Assembly: GCA_016201185.1 (NCBI GenBank)
Contig: JACQDG010000156.1
Span: 1-39,174 of the forward strand
DNA length: 39,174 bases
From: Acidobacteriota bacterium
GTDB lineage: Bacteria > Acidobacteriota > Terriglobia > Bryobacterales > JACQDG01
Reading direction: 5' to 3'
In this document: positions 35,136 through 39,174 of the stretch, one piece after another
Position numbering within the stretch: the first letter of the stretch is position 1
How the letters are laid out: the number at the start of each line of letters is the position of its first letter
Notes under the pieces: generated by a model
What the model saw: only the letters and a program-made list of their open reading frames with translations
What the model was told of the DNA's origin: nothing
The model's database searches: none
Position numbers and translations under genes: made by a program

Positions 35136-35460
35136 GGTAACCTCCTGCAAGCGAGTTGTCCTGTAGCAAAAAAAACAACAACAGAGCGATCTCCCGGTAT
35201 TTCCGTTCTGAAATGCCGGGTAGCTGGAAGTGTACACCAGACGGGCAGGCAGTGTCCTAACTAAGAGAGTGTGGCTGAATTAGTGGTCGTGCGCACGCAA
35301 ACGACGGAATGGCCCGCTCTGTTCCCTTTGAGGGCCCTATTCAGATCTCAGAATCACCAGACACTTAAGGACTTTGGCCGCGGGAGGGTAGGGAGCCCGC
35401 AACTACGCCAGGTGTACTGCGCCTTCCGTCGGGCCTGGTTGGTTAAGGGAGCGGCGGGAG
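35136..35460. other. Intergenic region upstream of the NHL gene
   Basis: This 325-bp stretch contains the NHL gene's ribosome-binding site, a poly-A run (an 8-base run of A on the + strand near 35168-35175, T on the - strand), the hairpin at 35193-35220 and otherwise no recognisable gene. The short frames here look random. Confidence 0.4.
35193..35220 (-). promoter_or_regulatory. 11-bp hairpin in the NHL gene leader
   Basis: CCCGGTATTTC (35193-35203) and GAAATGCCGGG (35210-35220) form an 11-bp stem (one mismatch on DNA, read as G-U or A-C depending on strand) with a 6-base loop. On the - strand it lies about 58 bp before the NHL gene's start and is followed, about 17 bases later, by a run of T. 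It may be an operator, an attenuator or an RNA structure. Confidence 0.45.
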
Positions 35461-35670
35461 TCAGGAAGCGGGCCGGGCGGGATCATCGCCGGGCGCGGCC
35501 TGTGGGCGCAAAACTTCCGTGGTTTCTTCGCCGGTTAGGTCCTGTCCCGGGCCGCGCTGCGTCTTCAGAAGCTTGCGCTCCGCGCGCCGCTCCATCTTTC
35601 TGCGCTGCTTTTCCTGCCGGGCCAGTTCCTTTTGCCGTTTCTGAAAAGTCGTCTTCTGTTTGTTAGGCAT
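35461..35670 (-). CDS. Small basic protein, function unknown
   Basis: The 69-residue protein begins MPNKQKTTFQKRQKELARQEKQRRKMERR and has a lysine/arginine-rich helical first half followed by an acidic, proline-containing tail. The composition suggests nucleic-acid or ribosome association, but no family function is recognised. It lies 32 bp downstream of the RRM protein gene in the same direction, a pairing that makes an RNA-related role plausible (inference). Confidence 0.65.
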   Translation of the reverse strand: MPNKQKTTFQKRQKELARQEKQRRKMERRAERKLLKTQRGPGQDLTGEETTEVLRPQAAPGDDPARPAS

Positions 35671-35702
35671 CGTGGATTCCTTTGCCGCAATCGCGCCGGG
35701 GA

Positions 35703-36050
35703 TTACCAGCGTGGTTCACGCGGTGGCCGGCCGGAGCCTCGGCCGCCCCTTCCGCCGCGCCCACCACGCTCGCCGAACCCGCCGCTGGGACGGAAGCCGC
35801 CTCCTCGTTCCACTTTCGGGCGAGCTTCGTTAACGTTGATCGTCCGGCCTTGGAGATCGCTGCCGTTCAGCGCAGCGATGGCCTTTTCGCCGCCCTCGGA
35901 CGACATTTCCACAAACCCGAATCCGCGCGGTTTACCCGTGTCGCGATCCATCACAATTTGCATGGACTGCACCTCGCCGAAGGGCTCAAACAATCCCTGC
36001 AGATCACCTTCGTTAGCGCTAAATGGAAGGTTACCAATAAAGATACGCAT
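35703..36050 (-). CDS. RRM-domain RNA-binding protein with RGG-like tail
   Basis: The 115-residue protein has one RNA recognition motif, with RNP2 at residues 3-8 (IFIGNL) and RNP1 at 42-49 (RGFGFVEM), and a Gly/Arg-rich tail from about 83 (GGGFRPSGGFGERGGRGG). Such bacterial RRM proteins are widespread in cyanobacteria and acidobacteria and are often cold-inducible; here the function is inferred as RNA binding. The ATG at 36050 is chosen because homology starts at once and GGAG lies about 9 bp upstream. The frame stays open to 36311, giving an in-frame leader of up to 87 codons that includes ATG at 36224 (MARWKKRSLATSVAA) and a CCTCGG-TTATC-CCGAGG hairpin (36158-36174). Confidence 0.88.
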   Translation of the reverse strand: MRIFIGNLPFSANEGDLQGLFEPFGEVQSMQIVMDRDTGKPRGFGFVEMSSEGGEKAIAALNGSDLQGRTINVNEARPKVERGGGFRPSGGFGERGGRGGRGGRGSGRPPREPRW

Positions 36051-36410
36051 AGTTCTTGCTCCAGTTATTTCGGAAAGCGCGCTTTCGCCTTGTGAAGGTC
36101 GGGCCTGCTTCCCGTCAACAGAAAGAACGCTGTCCAGCGGTTCAAGAAGAGCATCTGCCTCGGTTATCCCGAGGTGGTGAGCCGCAACTGAGGTCGCCAG
36201 CGAACGCTTTTTCCAACGTGCCATTTTAATGGTAGCACATCTGGGGTGCTGAGGCTCAAGAATCGTCGCCCCAAGCTCTGAAATACAAGGGCGAGGCCGG
36301 GGGGGAGACAAGTGGCGTTTTTCTTGACAGGGGATTTCTGGCGTGATAGTCTCCTTTCAATCAAGGGGCTGGCAGTGGTACTTCGCAGGGGCAACCTTAA
36401 GGAGGCTGAG
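36051..36410. promoter_or_regulatory. Divergent control region between RRM gene and Oar-like receptor gene
   Basis: This 360-bp stretch serves two divergent genes. It holds the long leader of the RRM mRNA with a 6-bp stem hairpin (36158-36174), a + strand promoter candidate TTGACA (36324-36329), 17 bp, TAGTCT (36347-36352), and the ribosome-binding site AAGGAGG (36399-36405). No separate gene was seen. Confidence 0.5.
36324..36352 (+). promoter_or_regulatory. Candidate sigma70 promoter of the Oar-like receptor gene
   Basis: A perfect -35 TTGACA (36324-36329) is followed after exactly 17 bp by TAGTCT (36347-36352), a poor -10 (3 of 6 matches). It lies 58 bp before the ATG at 36411 and fits the gene's strong ribosome-binding site. 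A weak -10 suggests an activator or a lower basal level. Confidence 0.5.
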
Positions 36411-39174
36411 ATGAGACATCAATCCTTTTTGAGTGGATTGGGCTCCTGGGGCCGGTTCGTTCTCTGTGCCCTGCTGGTAGCGTCTGGGCTGCGCGCCGAC
36501 GTCACCGGGTCCATCCTAGGCGTGGTGCGGGATCCCACTGGAGCGGTGGTTGTGAACGCGCACATCGTGGCAGCCAACCTGGACACCAACTTGACCCAGG
36601 AGGCGTACTCCGACGCCGCCGGCCAGTATCGCATCCTGGTCCTTCCCGTTGGGAGATACAAGGTCGAGGCGACGCTCTCCGGCTTCCAGAAATTCGTGGC
36701 CACAGGCATCGAGCTCACCATCAACGAGCAGCGGCGCGTGGACATCACCTTGCAGGTCGGCGCGGTGGAGCAGGCCATCGAGGTTACGACCAGCGCCGTC
36801 CAGATTGAAACCACCAACAGTCAATTGGGCGAGGTCGTGGAGGAGAAGAAGATTCTCGCGCTTCCTCTCAACGGCCGGAGTTATATCGAATTGTTGGGCT
36901 TGCAGGCCGGCGTGGCGCCGGCCACCTCCGGGTCGATGCAGCAGGACCGGCCGGTGTCGGGCGGCCTGTCGGCCGGCAATCTGGCCGTAAACGGCCAGCG
37001 TGAAACGGCCAATGCATTTCTGGTGAATGGCGGCGACGTGAGCGAAGGCCGGAACCTCGGAGCCTCCATCATCCCTAATATCGATTCCGTGGCCGAGTTC
37101 CGCCTCATCACCAACACCTTCGACGCCGAGTACGGGCGCTTTAGCGGCGCCATCATGAACGCCATCACTAAAACGGGGACCAATGGCTTCCACGGTTCCG
37201 CGTTTGAATTCCTCCGAAACGATAAAATGGACGCCCGCAACTTCTTCGATCCGGAAAAAGGGACCCTGAAGCGGAACCAGTTTGGCTACGCCGTCGGGGG
37301 GCCGTTCCTGAAGAACAGGCTGTTCTGGTTCACAGATTACCAGGGAACCCGCGAGGTGCGTGGTCAGGGAACCGGGCTGGTGCAGCTTCCCACGCAGGCC
37401 ATGCGAAACGGCGATCTTTCCGCCGCCGACGATTTTCTGGACACCGGCGCCACCGTGAACGGCCACTACTGGGCGCAGGTGCTGTCGAACCGGCTGGGCT
37501 ACACGGTGACCAATGGCGAGCCTTACTCCCCGCGGGGATGCGCCAGCACCGCCGATTGCGTCTTTCCGGGCGGCATCATACCCCAGCGCGCTTTCTCGTC
37601 TCCGGTCGCCGGGACTCTGAAGTACATCCCGCTTCCGAACATCGGCGATAACCTCTTTTCGGCCGTCGACAACGGGAAAATCAACGACGACAAGGCGGGG
37701 CAGCGGGTGGATATTATTAACAGAAAGACGGGCAACTGGTTCATCTACTATTTCTTCGACGATTCGACCGTCCGCTATCCCTTTAACGGCGCCAGTGTGC
37801 CGGGATTTGAGAGCGTCACCCCGACCCGGGCCCAACAAGCAGTACTGAGCAATACCCATATCTTCGGGCCCACCACCGTCAACGAGGCGCGCCTCAGCTT
37901 CGTGCGCACGGCGACCACCACCGACGTGCCGCAGGCCGGCTTTGCCAAGCTGTCCGATCTGGGATTCATCGAGAACCAGGGGCTGGGCATCTTTCCCTCC
38001 GGGCCTCCCGGCTTCGAGGCGCTCCCGCCCTTGTACTTCAACAACTTCAGCATCGGCAGCCCAACCCTCACCACCACCCAACCGAACAACACCTGGCACG
38101 CCGCGGACAGTTTTTCCAAGATTTATCAGAAGCACAATTTCAAGTTCGGCGGCGAGTACCGCTACCTCCAGATCAACGAGCGGAATGTGTGCGCCCCGAA
38201 CGGCAGCTTTTCCTTCGATGGCTCGGAAACGGGCAATGACTTTGCTGACTACCTGCTGGGCGCGCCCTCCGAATACATCCAGTGCAGCATGCAGTTCCTC
38301 GATTCCCGCACCAAGTATGGCGGAATCTTTGGGCAGGACACGTGGCGGATCAAGCCCAACTTGACTCTCAATTACGGCCTGCGCTGGGAATTCAGCATGC
38401 CCTGGTACGACACCCAGGACAAGATTGAGACCATCGTCCCCGGCTTGCAATCCACCGTTTTCCCCACCGCTCCCCGGGGCTGGGTGGTGCCGGGAGACCC
38501 GGGCATCCCTAAGACGCTGTCGCCGACCGATTACAACAACTTCGGACCGCGCGTGGGAATCGCCTACTCGCCCAATTTCTCCGACGGCGCTCTGAAGAAG
38601 ATCTTTGGAGGCCCCGGCAAGACCAGCATCCGGGCGGCCTTCGGCGTCTACTATACGTCGGTGGAAGACTTGACCCTCTTTTACGAAGTTGGTGACGCTC
38701 CCTACGGCCTGTACTGGCCGAGCATCGTGCCGCCGCTGTTTGATGAGCCTTTCCGCACCCGGTCCGACGGGAGCTCCCAAACACAGCGCTTCCCCTTCAA
38801 GTTCCCTGTCCCCGGGGATCCCGCGCTTAAGACGTTGGATTATTCCGTGTACTTGCCCATCCAGAGCTCGCCCGGCTACGCCATCACCAACCGGTTGCCG
38901 TATGCCGAGCATTTCAACCTCGCCATCCAGCGGAGCCTGAGCCCCTCGACCCTCCTGACGGTAGCCTACGTAGGCACCGTGGGACACAAGCTGATCGGCC
39001 AGTATGAATCGAATCCAGGTGATCCCAACCTGTGCCTGAGCCTGCAAGGATCGGGGGTGATGGCCGGAACATCGGAGTGCGGCCGCCATGGGGAGAACGG
39101 GCTATACACCCGGCCGGACGGCACGCTGGTTTACGGAACTCGAGGCCCCCTGGGCTACGCCTTTGGAAGCAACG
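36411..39174 (+). CDS. Oar-like TonB-dependent receptor, runs off the window
   Basis: An ATG at 36411, 5 bp after AAGGAGG, opens a frame with no stop to the window end, giving about 921 residues without the C-terminus. After a signal peptide (FVLCALLVASGLRA, about residues 16-29) comes a carboxypeptidase-regulatory-like domain (about 30-120: GSILGVVRDPTGAVVVNAHIV, YRILVLPVGRYKVEATLSGF). The plug region (about 140-260) contains ALPLNGRSYIELLGLQAGV, NGQRETANAFLVNG, NTFDAEYGRFSGA and NAITKTGTNGFHG. A long barrel region follows (FNLAIQRSLSPSTLLTVAYVGT near the end). It is the same family as the receptor at 27.8-31 kb but clearly divergent from it, so not a recent duplicate. The ligand is unknown. 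Confidence 0.9.
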   Translation, partial: MRHQSFLSGLGSWGRFVLCALLVASGLRADVTGSILGVVRDPTGAVVVNAHIVAANLDTNLTQEAYSDAAGQYRILVLPVGRYKVEATLSGFQKFVATGIELTINEQRRVDITLQVGAVEQAIEVTTSAVQIETTNSQLGEVVEEKKILALPLNGRSYIELLGLQAGVAPATSGSMQQDRPVSGGLSAGNLAVNGQRETANAFLVNGGDVSEGRNLGASIIPNIDSVAEFRLITNTFDAEYGRFSGAIMNAITKTGTNGFHGSAFEFLRNDKMDARNFFDPEKGTLKRNQFGYAVGGPFLKNRLFWFTDYQGTREVRGQGTGLVQLPTQAMRNGDLSAADDFLDTGATVNGHYWAQVLSNRLGYTVTNGEPYSPRGCASTADCVFPGGIIPQRAFSSPVAGTLKYIPLPNIGDNLFSAVDNGKINDDKAGQRVDIINRKTGNWFIYYFFDDSTVRYPFNGASVPGFESVTPTRAQQAVLSNTHIFGPTTVNEARLSFVRTATTTDVPQAGFAKLSDLGFIENQGLGIFPSGPPGFEALPPLYFNNFSIGSPTLTTTQPNNTWHAADSFSKIYQKHNFKFGGEYRYLQINERNVCAPNGSFSFDGSETGNDFADYLLGAPSEYIQCSMQFLDSRTKYGGIFGQDTWRIKPNLTLNYGLRWEFSMPWYDTQDKIETIVPGLQSTVFPTAPRGWVVPGDPGIPKTLSPTDYNNFGPRVGIAYSPNFSDGALKKIFGGPGKTSIRAAFGVYYTSVEDLTLFYEVGDAPYGLYWPSIVPPLFDEPFRTRSDGSSQTQRFPFKFPVPGDPALKTLDYSVYLPIQSSPGYAITNRLPYAEHFNLAIQRSLSPSTLLTVAYVGTVGHKLIGQYESNPGDPNLCLSLQGSGVMAGTSECGRHGENGLYTRPDGTLVYGTRGPLGYAFGSN

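Noticed and set aside
36516..39089. 857-codon open frame on the - strand
   Set aside because: It lies wholly inside the Oar-like receptor gene on the opposite strand. The receptor frame has a perfect ribosome-binding site, signal peptide and family motifs, while the antisense product has no recognisable domain; long antisense frames are common in GC-rich genes.
1..39174. tRNA, rRNA, CRISPR or transposase genes
   Set aside because: I scanned for the conserved T-loop sequence, rRNA-like tracts, regular spaced repeats and transposase motifs and saw none; a covariance-model search would be needed to exclude small RNAs.

Overview
The window is GC-rich, densely coded bacterial DNA, most likely from an Acidobacteriota genome of the Solibacter/Bryobacterales type. 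The evidence is a protein ending in the ~215-residue domain (TIGR03437) that is expanded in Solibacter, three large outer-membrane proteins that start with a carboxypeptidase-regulatory-like domain (two of them Oar-like TonB receptors), and many multiheme cytochromes. No rRNA, tRNA, insertion sequence or CRISPR array was seen by eye. All assignments come from reading translations; no database search was run.

Region 1 (1-4.4 kb) is an oxidative pentose-phosphate block: the 3' end of a transaldolase/phosphoglucose isomerase fusion, short-type 6-phosphogluconate dehydrogenase, a ROK/polyphosphate glucokinase and glucose-6-phosphate dehydrogenase on the + strand, facing a convergent 6-phosphogluconolactonase. 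The dehydrogenase has a foreign-looking C-terminus that overlaps the lactonase gene.

Region 2 (4.7-23.8 kb) is the most interesting part: a redox island. On the + strand lie an outer-membrane beta-barrel, a ten-heme-motif cytochrome fused to an LVIVD-repeat propeller, and a GH63-like glucosidase. Convergent to these is a tightly coupled four-gene operon: a NuoE-NuoF fusion, an iron-sulfur hub carrying two cyclic-nucleotide-binding domains, a membrane cytochrome b-like protein and a membrane-anchored ten-heme cytochrome. Together these look like an NADH-to-periplasm electron route, possibly gated by a cyclic nucleotide. Divergent from it are a c554-like cytochrome and a duplicated HbpS/GlcG-like secreted protein, followed by an MBL-fold hydrolase.

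Region 3 (24-31 kb) holds a secreted Ig/BACON-like protein with the TIGR03437 domain and a divergent Oar-like TonB receptor. Region 4 (31-36 kb, - strand) has a divergent transketolase, a hexapeptide-repeat beta-helix protein, an NHL-propeller secreted protein, a small basic protein and an RRM RNA-binding protein. Region 5 (36.4 kb to the end) is a second Oar-like receptor that runs off the window.

A possible logic, by inference only: glucosidase and glucokinase supply glucose 6-phosphate, the pentose-phosphate enzymes release NAD(P)H, and the NuoEF/Fe-S/cytochrome relay sends these electrons to periplasmic or outer-membrane cytochromes.
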